Positions 1 through 8,226 of a stretch of DNA of 39,547 bases are shown here, one piece after another. The translations under genes were made by a program, and so were the position numbers. Numbering within the stretch: the first letter of the stretch is position 1; every line of letters begins with the position of its first letter. Origin of the DNA: Roseovarius gahaiensis. GTDB lineage: Bacteria > Pseudomonadota > Alphaproteobacteria > Rhodobacterales > Rhodobacteraceae. The notes beneath the pieces are model-generated. The model was not told where the DNA came from and did no database searches. It saw only the letters and a program-made list of their open reading frames with translations. The stretch covers positions 1 through 39,547 of the forward strand of contig NZ_JAAORB010000029.1 in the NCBI RefSeq assembly GCF_011601345.1. Direction: 5' to 3'.

Positions 1-60
1 CTCTTCACCGACGAGGAATGCTACAACTTCTTCAAGGCAGCAGGATACAAAACCGATTAA
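1..60 (+). CDS. C-terminal end of an unidentified protein (5' end outside window)
   Basis: The first 60 bases are open in frame 1 and encode a 19-residue tail ending in ...FFKAAGYKTD before a TAA stop. A rho-independent terminator follows 44 bases later, which supports a real gene end. The tail is too short to identify. In related genomes a saccharopine/carboxynorspermidine dehydrogenase-type gene is, as far as I recall, found next to this kind of ATPase-metA pair, but that is memory of gene order, not evidence in this sequence. Confidence 0.55.
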   Translation, partial: LFTDEECYNFFKAAGYKTD

Positions 61-103
61 ACGCGACACGCTCTAAGCCCCACGGCCATTCCAGCACAGT
101 CAG

Positions 104-133
104 GCCCCGCCCGATCCATCGGGTGGGGCTTTT
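104..133 (+). terminator. Rho-independent terminator
   Basis: A GC-rich stem pairs 104-113 with 120-129 (ten pairs, one of them G-T) around a six-base loop, followed by TTTT at 130-133. It lies just after the stop at 58-60 and before the next gene, so it closes the transcript entering from the left edge. Confidence 0.8.
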
Positions 134-150
134 CATTACGCGGCTTTCGA

Positions 151-179
151 TTGACCTGCTCGGCCCCTCTGGCTACCAC
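151..179 (+). promoter_or_regulatory. Candidate sigma-70 promoter for the ATPase-metA group
   Basis: TTGACC at 151-156 and TACCAC at 174-179 are separated by 17 bases. The -35 is good and the -10 is weak (3 of 6 to consensus). It sits between the terminator at 104-133 and the start codon at 203, where a new promoter is required by position. Confidence 0.35.
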
Positions 180-202
180 CATCGGGCAACAAGGGGTTGG
201 CG

Positions 203-1081
203 ATGATCTATAATTCGGCACAAGACTGGCGCGATGCGCCGGAAAAACACATTCTGTTTTACGGCATGTCCGGCCTTGGCAAAACGCATGTGTCGAACAT
301 GCTGCGCGCGTCGGGCGATTGGTTTCACTATTCCATCGATTACCGTATCGGCACCCGCTACATGGGCGAGTTGATTGTCGATAACGCCAAGGCCCATGCC
401 ATGCAGATGCCGTTCCTGCGTGATTTGCTGCTGTCGGATTCGATCTATATCGGGTCCAACATCACTTTCGATAATCTTAGCCCTGTCTCGACCTATCTGG
501 GAAAACCGGGCGATCCGGCCAAGGGCGGCCTGCCGATTGAAGACTACTGCGCCCGGCAGGAGCAATTCCGCAAAGCCGAAATTGCGGCGCTGAGGGACAC
601 CGCGCATTTCATCACGCGCGCCCGCAAGCTGTATGGATACCCGCATTTCATCTGCGATACCGGCGGATCCATCTGCGAATGGGTGGATGGCGATAACCCG
701 GACGATCCGCTGCTGACCGAACTGAGCCAGCACTGCCTGATGGTCTATATCCAAGGCTCGGAGGCGCATACCCGCGAATTGATCCGCCGCTTTGACCGCG
801 CGCCCAAACCGATGGCTTATCAACCCGAATTTCTAAGCGAGGCATGGGGTGAATATCTTAGCGAAAACAATGTAGAGGCGGACAAAGTTGATCCTGATTC
901 CTTTATCCGCTGGACCTATGCACGCGCCCTTGCGCATCGTCAGCCGCGGTATGAAGCGATGGCGAAATGGGGCGTGACGGTAACCGCCGATGAAATCGCC
1001 GCTGTGCACCATGCCGAAGACTTTACCGACCTGATCGCCACCGCCCTTGAGCGGCGCGGTGACGAAGCTACCTCTGAATAA
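203..1081 (+). CDS. P-loop ATPase / kinase-like protein, function unknown
   Basis: This 292-residue protein has a Walker A motif near its N-terminus (GMSGLGKT, about residues 21-28), so it should bind ATP or GTP. No other domain is recognised, and no signal peptide or membrane segment is visible. A 'D-T-G-G-S' stretch in the middle could be part of the nucleotide or substrate site. I chose ATG 203 because AAGGGG at 191-196 sits six bases upstream; a TTG two codons earlier (197) is less likely. It is followed 21 bases later by metA in the same direction, so the two are probably co-transcribed, but that does not show it acts in methionine synthesis. The P-loop is certain; the substrate is unknown. 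Confidence 0.85.
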   Translation: MIYNSAQDWRDAPEKHILFYGMSGLGKTHVSNMLRASGDWFHYSIDYRIGTRYMGELIVDNAKAHAMQMPFLRDLLLSDSIYIGSNITFDNLSPVSTYLGKPGDPAKGGLPIEDYCARQEQFRKAEIAALRDTAHFITRARKLYGYPHFICDTGGSICEWVDGDNPDDPLLTELSQHCLMVYIQGSEAHTRELIRRFDRAPKPMAYQPEFLSEAWGEYLSENNVEADKVDPDSFIRWTYARALAHRQPRYEAMAKWGVTVTADEIAAVHHAEDFTDLIATALERRGDEATSE

Positions 1082-1102
1082 CCGCCAAGGATACCTGCCC
1101 AC

Positions 1103-2026
1103 ATGCCTATCAAAATCCCCTCCAAACTGCCTGCCTATGACGTGCTGACGCGCGAGGGCGTGATGGTGATGGATGAAGATCAGGCCGCGCGGCAGGATAT
1201 TCGCCCGTTGCGCATCGGTTTGCTGAACCTGATGCCCAAGAAAATCCAGACCGAAAACCAATTTGCCCGGCTGATCGGGGCCACCCCCCTGCAGATCGAA
1301 CTCAGCCTGATCCGCATGAGCGAGCATCACACCAAGAACACCGCCGCCGATCACATGCGCAGCTTTTACCGCCCTTTTTCGCAGGTCGTCGCCAGCGGTG
1401 AGCGGTTCGACGGGCTTATCATCACCGGTGCCCCGATCGAGCATCTGGATTTTGCCGATGTGACCTATTGGGATGAGCTGCAGCAGGTCTTTGACTGGAC
1501 CCAAAGCCACGTGCATTCCACCTTTGGCGTCTGCTGGGGTGGCATGGCGATGATCAATCATTTCCATGGCGTTCGCAAACACATGCTGGATCATAAGGCC
1601 TTTGGCTGTTTTCGGCATCGCAACATGGCCCCCGCCTCGCCCTATTTGCGGGGCTTTTCAGATGATTGCGTGATCCCGGTCAGCCGCTGGACGGAAATGC
1701 GCAAATCCGAGATCGAGGCCGTGCCGGGCCTGAATATCCTGTTGCATAGCGATGACGTGGGCCCTTGTCTGGTTGAAGATCCGGGGTGCCGGGCGCTCTA
1801 TATCTTCAACCATCTGGAATATGACAGTGACACCCTGAAACAGGAATACGATCGCGATGTTGCCAGCGGCACGCCGATCAACGTGCCCTGCAACTATTAC
1901 CCCGAGGATGACCCTACACGCCCGCCGCAGAACCGATGGCGCAGCCACGCGCATCTGCTGTATGGCAACTGGATCAACCAGATTTACCAGACAACACCGT
2001 TCGACCTGCATGCCATTGGCGATTAA
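1103..2026 (+). CDS. metAA: MetA-type homoserine O-acyltransferase, predicted to use acetyl-CoA
   Basis: The enzyme acylates the hydroxyl of L-homoserine, the first committed step of methionine synthesis, in the cytoplasm. The 307-residue length is normal for MetA. The catalytic cysteine is C144 in FGVCWGG, with H237 and E239 in FNHLEYD completing the catalytic set. In E. coli MetA the residue at position 111 is Gly (succinyl-CoA user), whereas Glu there is associated with acetyl-CoA use, as in the Bacillus cereus enzyme. Aligning C144 here with E. coli C142 puts E113 ([10 protein letters not shown]) at that position, so acetyl-CoA is predicted. The start at 1103 has AAGGA about 12 bases upstream. 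The following hydrolase overlaps its 3' end by 17 bases. Only 21 bases separate it from the ATPase gene, so there is no room for the SAM-II riboswitch often found before alphaproteobacterial metA. Confidence 0.95.
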   Translation: MPIKIPSKLPAYDVLTREGVMVMDEDQAARQDIRPLRIGLLNLMPKKIQTENQFARLIGATPLQIELSLIRMSEHHTKNTAADHMRSFYRPFSQVVASGERFDGLIITGAPIEHLDFADVTYWDELQQVFDWTQSHVHSTFGVCWGGMAMINHFHGVRKHMLDHKAFGCFRHRNMAPASPYLRGFSDDCVIPVSRWTEMRKSEIEAVPGLNILLHSDDVGPCLVEDPGCRALYIFNHLEYDSDTLKQEYDRDVASGTPINVPCNYYPEDDPTRPPQNRWRSHAHLLYGNWINQIYQTTPFDLHAIGD

Positions 2027-2978
2027 GATCACCCTTGGCATATTGGTGGGGTTGGCCGTGCTATGGGCTTACACCCAACATCGTGCCCGCCTGCACGAAG
2101 CCCGTGCCGAGGCGGCCTTTCCCCCGCAGGGGCAGTTCGTGCAGGTGGGGGACCACCGCGTTCATGCGCTGACCATGGGCGACGGCCCCGATGTGGTGCT
2201 GATCCACGGGGCCAGCGGCAACCTGCGTGACATGACCCATAGTCTTGCACCGCGTTTGGCCGACCGCTACCGGGTTACGGTGTTTGACCGGCCCGGCCTT
2301 GGCTACACGGATCGGATCAATCAAACCGGCGCCACCATCCGCCAACAAGCCGAATTGCTGTCGGATGCCGCGCGTCAGCTCGGGATCGAAAATCCCGTTG
2401 TTCTGGGCCATTCTTACGGCGGCGCGGTGGCTTTGGCGTGGGCCGTGCACCGGCCCGATCACATTGCAGCGCTGGTGCCCCTGTCGGCCCCGGCCAAACC
2501 TTGGGACAGCCCGCTGTCGACCTATTACAAGGTGCTGTCGCACCCGGTCGCTGGCCCGTTGGTCATTCCCTTCCTGACAGCCTTTGTGCGCGACGCCCGT
2601 GTCGAACGCGAAGTCGCCAGCATTTTCGACCCCAACACCGTGCCGCAAGGCTACATATCGCATGTCGGCGCACCGCTGACCTTGCGGCGGCAATCGCTTC
2701 GCGCCAATGCCGTGCAGCGGGCCAACCTTCTGTCCGAGATCACAGCCCTGCAAGACGACTATGACAGGTTCCAAATCCCGTTGGAAATCGTCCACGGCAC
2801 GGCCGATACAACCGTCGGCCTGACGATCCATGCCGAGCCTTTGGCAAGGCAAGTCCCTCAGGCCAATCTGACCCGCCTGCCCGGCGTCGGCCATATGCCA
2901 CAACACGTGGCCGAAGACCGTGTTGTGGCGGCGATTGACCGCGCGGCGGCGCGCGCCGGATTGCACCCCACGCCCTAA
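2010..2978 (+). CDS. Membrane-anchored alpha/beta-hydrolase
   Basis: This 322-residue protein begins with a hydrophobic segment (about residues 5-21) that looks like an uncleaved membrane anchor, followed by an alpha/beta-hydrolase fold. The nucleophile elbow is GHSYGG with Ser135; HG at 66-67 is the expected oxyanion loop; the catalytic His is in GVGHMPQH near the C-terminus; the acid is probably the Asp in HGTADTTV. The substrate is not predictable: esterase, lipase or peptidase-like activities are all possible. The longer open frame reaching back to 1857 lies inside metA and has no hydrolase features. I place the start at ATG 2010, which gives the anchor directly and overlaps metA by 17 bases; a TTG two codons on is an alternative. 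Confidence 0.85.
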   Translation: MPLAIKITLGILVGLAVLWAYTQHRARLHEARAEAAFPPQGQFVQVGDHRVHALTMGDGPDVVLIHGASGNLRDMTHSLAPRLADRYRVTVFDRPGLGYTDRINQTGATIRQQAELLSDAARQLGIENPVVLGHSYGGAVALAWAVHRPDHIAALVPLSAPAKPWDSPLSTYYKVLSHPVAGPLVIPFLTAFVRDARVEREVASIFDPNTVPQGYISHVGAPLTLRRQSLRANAVQRANLLSEITALQDDYDRFQIPLEIVHGTADTTVGLTIHAEPLARQVPQANLTRLPGVGHMPQHVAEDRVVAAIDRAAARAGLHPTP

Positions 2979-3010
2979 GCCGCCATATTGACAGCAAAAG
3001 GGAGGGGTCT

Positions 3011-3880
3011 ATGCAGCTGCCATTCGATGGTGCCATCAGCACGTATTTGCAAGACGACGCGCCGGATGACATCCGCAACGCGATCAAGCGGGCAGAAAAA
3101 GGCGATATTCTGGAAACATCCTACCCGCATTCCGAACGCTTGCCGCGCAAGCACTACAAGAAAGAGCTGAAAGCGTTGCAGATCGAGTTGGTCAAACTGC
3201 AAGCATGGGCCAAACAAAGCGGCGCGCGCATTGCCATCGTTTTTGAGGGCCGCGATGCCGCGGGCAAGGGTGGAACGATCAAGCGGTTTCGCAAACATCT
3301 CAACCCGCGGGGTGCGCGGGTTGTGGCGCTGTCCAAGCCATCGGATGTCGAGGCGTCGCAATGGTATTTCCAACGCTATATTGACCACCTGCCCGCCGGC
3401 GGTGAAATCGTGTTCTATGATCGCAGTTGGTACAATCGCGGGGTCGTGGAAAAAGTGTTTGGGTTTTGCACCGATGATCAACGCGAGCACTTTTTTGTCC
3501 AGACACCTGACTTTGAAAGAATGCTGGTGGATGAGGGCATTCACCTGTTCAAATTTTGGTTGAACGTCGGTCGCGCGGAACAGTTGCGTCGTTTCTTGAA
3601 ACGGGAAGACAGCCGCCTGAAGCAATGGAAGCTCAGCCGGATTGATGTTGAGGGGCTGTACAAGTGGGATAAGTATACCGCGGCGATTTCCGAAACACTG
3701 GATCGGTCGCACACCCCGTATGCGCCTTGGACGATCATCAGATCGGACGACAAACGCCGCGCCCGCATTGCCGCCCTGCGCCATGTGCTGACCCATATCG
3801 ACTATGACGGCAAAGATCCCAAGGCCATCGGCCAAGCCGACACCGCCGTATGTGGCGGCCCCGAGATATGGGATGGCTAA
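3011..3880 (+). CDS. ppk2: Polyphosphate kinase 2 (PPK2 family)
   Basis: PPK2 enzymes transfer phosphate between polyphosphate and nucleoside di- or triphosphates; most favour using polyphosphate to phosphorylate nucleotides. The 289-residue, single-domain length fits class I. Walker A is GRDAAGKGG (residues 80-88), Walker B is FYDRSWYNR (135-143), and a lid region with [10 protein letters not shown] follows near 198-207. These three motifs are diagnostic. The start ATG 3011 follows a strong GGGAGGGG at 3000-3007. The TetR-type gene overlaps its end by 8 bases, so it is probably translated from the same mRNA. Which nucleotide it prefers cannot be read from the sequence. Confidence 0.93.
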   Translation: MQLPFDGAISTYLQDDAPDDIRNAIKRAEKGDILETSYPHSERLPRKHYKKELKALQIELVKLQAWAKQSGARIAIVFEGRDAAGKGGTIKRFRKHLNPRGARVVALSKPSDVEASQWYFQRYIDHLPAGGEIVFYDRSWYNRGVVEKVFGFCTDDQREHFFVQTPDFERMLVDEGIHLFKFWLNVGRAEQLRRFLKREDSRLKQWKLSRIDVEGLYKWDKYTAAISETLDRSHTPYAPWTIIRSDDKRRARIAALRHVLTHIDYDGKDPKAIGQADTAVCGGPEIWDG

Positions 3881-4490
3881 GCGCGGATATCATCATGGCA
3901 ATCTGCGCCAAGCTCTGGTCGAAGCGGCCCTGCGCCTGACCGAAGTCAAAGGCCCTGCCGGGTTTACCCTTTCAGAAGCCGCCAAACAGGCCGGGGTGAC
4001 CCCGGCTGCGGTGTATCGGCATTTTGCGGGCCGCGATGATCTGATCGCCGAGGCATCGCGCCAAGGCTATGCGATTTTCGCGGATGTCATGGAGGCAGCC
4101 TTTGACCATGGTCAGCCTTCGGCCCTTGCCAGTTTCAAAGCCACGGGGCGCGCCTATCTGGCCTTTGCGCGGCAACATCCCGGCCATTACATCGCCATGT
4201 TCGAAAGCGGCATCCCGGTCAATCGGACACCCGAATTGGCACAAGAGGCCAAACGCGCCCGCGCCATCATGGACCGGGCGGCGGATGCGCTGTGCCACCG
4301 AATTGCAGCCGACAAACGCCCGCCCGCCGCGATGTTCAGTGCCCATATCTGGGCAATGTCGCATGGCGTGGTCGAACTGTTCGCGCGCAACTCTCCGGGC
4401 ATCACATCACCGTTTGCCGCCGAGGATTTGCTGGAAAGCGGGATCGCGATCTATCTGCGGGGTCTTGGCCTGATCACGGCAGACGACTGA
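3873..4490 (+). CDS. TetR/AcrR-family transcriptional regulator with WHG C-terminal domain
   Basis: This 205-residue protein has an N-terminal TetR helix-turn-helix (residues about 8-60, with [20 protein letters not shown] as the recognition part) and a C-terminal ligand domain with the W..SHG motif ([12 protein letters not shown]) typical of the TetR WHG group. The start at ATG 3873 gives the usual [11 protein letters not shown] opening and overlaps ppk2 by 8 bases; the longer frame upstream lies within ppk2. Overlap suggests it is co-expressed with ppk2, but the target is unknown. Its stop (4488-4490) directly abuts the stop of the convergent acyltransferase (4491-4493). Confidence 0.9.
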   Translation: MAKRGYHHGNLRQALVEAALRLTEVKGPAGFTLSEAAKQAGVTPAAVYRHFAGRDDLIAEASRQGYAIFADVMEAAFDHGQPSALASFKATGRAYLAFARQHPGHYIAMFESGIPVNRTPELAQEAKRARAIMDRAADALCHRIAADKRPPAAMFSAHIWAMSHGVVELFARNSPGITSPFAAEDLLESGIAIYLRGLGLITADD

Positions 4491-6485
4491 TTATTTGCCC
4501 GACAGGATCCGCGCCATCAACGGTTGCAACAGGCGTGCGCCATAAAGCGATACGTGATCAAGATCAGTATAGGCCGACCGACCGTTGATGAACCAGCGAT
4601 ACCGATCCCCGTCGCGGAACGCCTCGGCCACCGACGCCACTTCGACACCGTCGAGCTTTTCAAACTCGCGGCGTGCAAAACTTTGCAAGTCGTCATGCAC
4701 TGCCACATCGATCCCGTCACGGCCAAATTGGTCTTGTGCTGCATCGGGTGTGCGGCGCAGCATCATCGCCTCGTGCACCACATCTTCGGGTTTCACAAGC
4801 ATCTGCGGCACTTGTTCAAGGATGATCAACCGGACGCCCTGTGCTTTGTAGAATGCAGCGGTATCGCGCAGGGTTTTGGAAAACACCGCGCGCGCGGCGG
4901 CGCGGCCACCGGTTTGCCGGGCGGGCTGATCGTTCAACAGGAACGCGTCACCTTCGCGCCCATAGGTGCCCTTGGTGTAAAGCGACCAGCGGGACACCAG
5001 CACCACGGTCGATATATCATTCTCGGCCACATACCGTGCCTGCGCCTGCCCAAGGTTATGACAGGTGCCCAAGGGAAAGTTGCCGTTCAGAACATAGGCC
5101 CCGATCAGCGGCGGACAGCCCGCCGTGATTGCCTTGACCACCCGCGCGCCGGTATCGTTCGAATATTGCTCAAACGCGGGCAGAATGGCCTGCGCATGGC
5201 TGTCACCAAAAACAGCCAGGGTTTCCCCGCCGGGATCTCCGTTGAACACAGTGCAGAATTTTGTGGCGGTCTCATCGCCATCGGTCGGCGATAAGCACTC
5301 ACCGCTGAGGGCGCTGCCGGCGGTGCTGTCCATGATCTGCTGATAAAATGGCGTCATCCGTCCCGCAAGCCGCGCATCGGCCCAGCCCAGTTGCATACCG
5401 CCTAAGCCAAAGGCGACAAAAGCAGCGATACCGGCCAGACTGGCCCCAAACAGCGCAGGGCGTCCGGGCAACCATTTGCGCGGTCCGGCGCGGAACGGCT
5501 GTTCAACATAGCGCCAACTGAGCACGGCCAGACCAAAGCTCAGCACAGCCAGCAACAGCATGATCCAAAGGGCCGGTTCGTGCAGGCTGCGCAAGCGGGC
5601 AAAGGCAAAAAGTGGCTGATGCCACAGATAGGCAGAATAGCTGACCAAGCCGATTGCGACGGGCAGTTTCATCGACAACAGCCGCGCAACGATCGTGCCC
5701 TGTTGCGCAAACAACAAGATCAACGCGGTGCCGACCACCGGCAACAAGGCATAGGCCGACGGAAAAGGCACCGATCCGTCATAGATAAAGACGGAATACA
5801 GGATCATCCCCAGCCCAAGCGCCGCCGCCGGGCCATTGGCCGCCACCGGTCGTTTGAACACGATGAACGCGCAGATAGAGCCGGCAAACAGCTCCCATAT
5901 ACGCGAAAACGTGAAGAAAAAGTTCTGGTCCGGGTAATTGCGCCAGCCCCATTCACTCAGCGCCAGCGAGCCCGCTGCCAGCAAGCCGATGACAATGATA
6001 TGCTTGGCGCGGCGAAACACGCCCAGAAGGGCCAAAAGCAACGGGAAGAACACATAGTATTGCTCTTCAACCGCCAGACTCCAAGTGTGAAGCAATGGGC
6101 GCAACTCGGCGTCGATGGCGAAATAGCCGACATTTTCCCAAAAATGCACGTTCGAAATGAACAAGGCCGCAAAGGCCGTGCTGCGCAGGAAATCATTGAA
6201 GGCGTCGGGCGGCATCCATATCCACGCCAAGGGCACACACAGCCCCATGACCAAAAACAGCGCGGGCAAAATCCGCCGCGCGCGCCGTTCGTAAAACCGC
6301 AGGATCGAAAACCGCCCCTCATCACGTTCCGCGATAATGATCGTGGTGATCAGATACCCCGAAATCACAAAGAACACATCAACGCCCACATAGCCGCCTG
6401 AAAACAGGCTTAGACCGGCATGGAACAAAACCACTGGCACCAAAGCAACAGCGCGCAGCCCATCAATTTCACGTCTGTATTTCAT
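4491..6485 (-). CDS. Membrane acyltransferase (OafA/YrhL type) with C-terminal SGNH domain
   Basis: The 664-residue protein has about ten hydrophobic helices in its first 380 residues (acyltransferase family 3), with the conserved early histidine H22 in VVLFHAG and the R/E-rich YVGVDVFFVISGYL region. The last about 270 residues form an extracytoplasmic SGNH hydrolase-like domain, with the Ser in VFGDSHAQ and the closing DLDHVS block carrying the Asp-His pair. Such proteins O-acetylate surface polysaccharide, LPS or peptidoglycan, moving acetyl groups across the inner membrane. The gene lies downstream of rpsI on the same strand, beyond an intrinsic terminator only 24 bases from its start, and no clear promoter or ribosome site is visible there. 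The acceptor glycan is unknown. Confidence 0.9.
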   Translation of the reverse strand: MKYRREIDGLRAVALVPVVLFHAGLSLFSGGYVGVDVFFVISGYLITTIIIAERDEGRFSILRFYERRARRILPALFLVMGLCVPLAWIWMPPDAFNDFLRSTAFAALFISNVHFWENVGYFAIDAELRPLLHTWSLAVEEQYYVFFPLLLALLGVFRRAKHIIVIGLLAAGSLALSEWGWRNYPDQNFFFTFSRIWELFAGSICAFIVFKRPVAANGPAAALGLGMILYSVFIYDGSVPFPSAYALLPVVGTALILLFAQQGTIVARLLSMKLPVAIGLVSYSAYLWHQPLFAFARLRSLHEPALWIMLLLAVLSFGLAVLSWRYVEQPFRAGPRKWLPGRPALFGASLAGIAAFVAFGLGGMQLGWADARLAGRMTPFYQQIMDSTAGSALSGECLSPTDGDETATKFCTVFNGDPGGETLAVFGDSHAQAILPAFEQYSNDTGARVVKAITAGCPPLIGAYVLNGNFPLGTCHNLGQAQARYVAENDISTVVLVSRWSLYTKGTYGREGDAFLLNDQPARQTGGRAAARAVFSKTLRDTAAFYKAQGVRLIILEQVPQMLVKPEDVVHEAMMLRRTPDAAQDQFGRDGIDVAVHDDLQSFARREFEKLDGVEVASVAEAFRDGDRYRWFINGRSAYTDLDHVSLYGARLLQPLMARILSGK

Positions 6486-6509
6486 GGCGTCTGATTGGCC
6501 CCGGATGGC

Positions 6510-6539
6510 AAAAAGCGCAACCCGCGGGCTGCGCTTTTT
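6510..6539 (-). terminator. Terminator of the rplM-rpsI operon
   Basis: Ten bases at 6510-6519 (AAAAAGCGCA) are exactly complementary to 6530-6539, enclosing a second small palindrome CCCGCGGG. The A-run and T-run flank the stem, so it can act in either direction; in context it terminates the ribosomal operon reading leftward, 21 bases after the rpsI stop. Confidence 0.85.
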
Positions 6540-6560
6540 GAAAAACCGTTGTTGCTTTGC

Positions 6561-7067
6561 TTAACGCTTCGAGAACTGGAAGCTCCGGCGCGCTTTGCGG
6601 CGACCGAACTTCTTACGTTCCACAACGCGGCTGTCGCGCGTCAGGAAGCCTGCCGCCTTGAGCGCCGACCGCAGGGTCGGGTCATACAGTTGCAGCGCTT
6701 TCGAGATCCCGTGCTTGACGGCCCCGGCCTGCCCCGACAGGCCACCGCCCTTGACGGTTGCCATAACGTCGAACTGATCGGACACACCGGCCACTTCGAA
6801 AGGCTGGCGCAGGATCATCTGCAGCACGGGCCGTGCGAAATACTTGGTGTAGTCGATATAGTTGCCCTTGGCATCGCGCACCAGCATCTTGCCCGAACCG
6901 GGCTTGATCCAGACACGGGCGACCGCGTCTTTCCGCTTGCCTGTGGCGTAGGAGCGACCGAGGTCGTCACGAACGGGCTCACGCGGGGTTGCGAGTTCGG
7001 CCTCGGCCACGGCACCGCCTTCGGCGACCGCTTCCAGACCTTCGAGCGTTTTGATTTCTTCAGCCAT
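6561..7067 (-). CDS. rpsI: 30S ribosomal protein S9 (uS9)
   Basis: uS9 is a small-subunit protein whose basic C-terminal tail reaches the P-site tRNA. The C-terminus here shows the classic pattern [24 protein letters not shown], and [17 protein letters not shown] marks the start of the S9 core. At 168 residues it is longer than the bacterial norm of about 130 because of an acidic, Ala/Glu-rich N-terminal extension of about 37 residues, as seen in other alphaproteobacteria. The start overlaps the rplM stop by one base (TGATG), giving translational coupling. Confidence 0.97.
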   Translation of the reverse strand: MAEEIKTLEGLEAVAEGGAVAEAELATPREPVRDDLGRSYATGKRKDAVARVWIKPGSGKMLVRDAKGNYIDYTKYFARPVLQMILRQPFEVAGVSDQFDVMATVKGGGLSGQAGAVKHGISKALQLYDPTLRSALKAAGFLTRDSRVVERKKFGRRKARRSFQFSKR

Positions 7068-7531
7068 CAGTATGCCACCCGCGTGTTTTTCTTGTTCATG
7101 GATTTCACATCCAGCACTTCGGGGCTTTGCGCCTCGTGGGGATGCTCGGTGCCGGCGTAAACGCGCAGATTGGTCATCTGCTTGCGCGCCAGACGGTTGC
7201 CCGGCAGCATGCGCTTGACCGCTTGCGTGACAACGCGTTCAGGAAACGCGCCTTCCAGAATTTCACCGGTGGTACGCGATTTGATCCCGCCGGGATGACC
7301 GGTATGCCAGTAGTTGGGCTTGTCGCGCTTGTTGCCGGTCAGCTGAACCTTGTCGGCATTGATGACGATGACGTTGTCACCCATGTCCATGTTCGGCGTG
7401 AACGACGCCTTGTGCTTGCCACGCAGGCGCATGGCGATGATCGACGCAAGACGACCCAGAATCACGCCTTCAGCGTCGATCAGGATCCATTTCTTGTCGA
7501 TATCTGCCGGAGTTGCAGAAAATGTTTTCAT
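7067..7531 (-). CDS. rplM: 50S ribosomal protein L13 (uL13)
   Basis: uL13 is an early-assembling large-subunit protein. The 154-residue sequence opens with [20 protein letters not shown] and contains the hallmark [18 protein letters not shown] and HTGHPGGIK blocks. The rplM-rpsI order is nearly universal in bacteria. It is the first gene of its operon, with a good promoter at 7597-7624 giving a leader of about 60 bases. Confidence 0.98.
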   Translation of the reverse strand: MKTFSATPADIDKKWILIDAEGVILGRLASIIAMRLRGKHKASFTPNMDMGDNVIVINADKVQLTGNKRDKPNYWHTGHPGGIKSRTTGEILEGAFPERVVTQAVKRMLPGNRLARKQMTNLRVYAGTEHPHEAQSPEVLDVKSMNKKNTRVAY

Positions 7532-7596
7532 TGCAGGGAAATCCCTTGTTGACGTGCCGGGCAGCCCTTTGGCGTGCCCCTTTGTGAGATGAGGCG

Positions 7597-7624
7597 GTTA
7601 TAAAGACTGCTGCGGTCAGGTCAA
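7597..7624 (-). promoter_or_regulatory. Sigma-70 promoter for rplM-rpsI with AT-rich upstream stretch
   Basis: Reading leftward, TTGACC (7624-7619) and TATAAC (7602-7597) are spaced by 16 bases, each 5 of 6 to consensus. Directly upstream, about 7625-7680 is markedly AT-rich in otherwise GC-rich DNA and could serve as an UP element. A small inverted repeat GGGTAT/ATACCC lies at 7672-7687. Confidence 0.7.
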
Positions 7625-7745
7625 GCGCACTAAGTCTATTAAAACTAATATAAATCAAACACTTATATTTTGGGTATAATGATACCCCACTTTTCCAAGC
7701 AGCTCTGAACGCCTTAACACCACGCCGATGGCCCTGCCCCGCCGC

Positions 7746-8165
7746 CTATTCCGGTGGGATCGAATACGTCAGGCTGGCGCGGGCCACCGGCGCATCCCCC
7801 CCTTCGGACATCATCAACACTTCGCCCACCGCCAGAACCCGGCCAAGTTTCAACAACCGGCATTCGGCGATCAGGTCGGCACCGGCTGCGGGCTTGCGCA
7901 TGAAGTCGATGCTGCAATTCGTGGTCACGGCCAGCGCCTTTGGCCCGATCATCGCAAGGATCGCCAGATATACCCCGACATCCGCCAAGGCGAACATGGA
8001 TGGCCCCGAAACAGTTCCGCCGGGTCGTAAATGCCGATCTTGCGTGGCCAATCGCACGCGGATGCGGTTTTCCGCGACATCCTCGATCACGAAATCCTGC
8101 GCCACCTGCGGAAATTCCGCAGCTAGAAACTCCGTCAGATCGTCGCGCGCCATTTTCAATGCCAT
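7746..8165 (-). CDS. PaaI-type hotdog thioesterase
   Basis: This 139-residue protein has the size and pattern of a single hotdog-fold acyl-CoA thioesterase: a central block (GGTVSGPSMFALADVGVYLAI, about residues 49-69) forms the hotdog helix and its approach, followed by the strand SIDFMRKPAAG. PaaI-type enzymes hydrolyse acyl- or aryl-CoA thioesters in the cytoplasm. I use ATG 8165 because a GGGAGG lies eight bases upstream; the ATG eight codons earlier would put that site inside the gene. It is transcribed divergently from the crotonase-fold gene across 61 bases, consistent with joint acyl-CoA metabolism, but the substrate is not known. Confidence 0.82.
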   Translation of the reverse strand: MALKMARDDLTEFLAAEFPQVAQDFVIEDVAENRIRVRLATQDRHLRPGGTVSGPSMFALADVGVYLAILAMIGPKALAVTTNCSIDFMRKPAAGADLIAECRLLKLGRVLAVGEVLMMSEGGDAPVARASLTYSIPPE

Positions 8166-8226
8166 GTGGTTCCCTCCCGGCCTGTTCATGCTTAAGGTTG
8201 TTCACAACATTTCAAGGAGGTGCAAG

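Noticed and set aside
1082..1102. SAM-II riboswitch expected upstream of alphaproteobacterial metA
   Set aside because: Only 21 bases separate metA from the preceding gene and they contain just a ribosome-binding site; no room for the aptamer.
4524..6401. Long plus-strand frames (256 and 273 codons) inside the acyltransferase gene
   Set aside because: They are antisense shadows: Gln/His/Arg-rich translations with no motifs, while the minus strand encodes a complete recognised protein.
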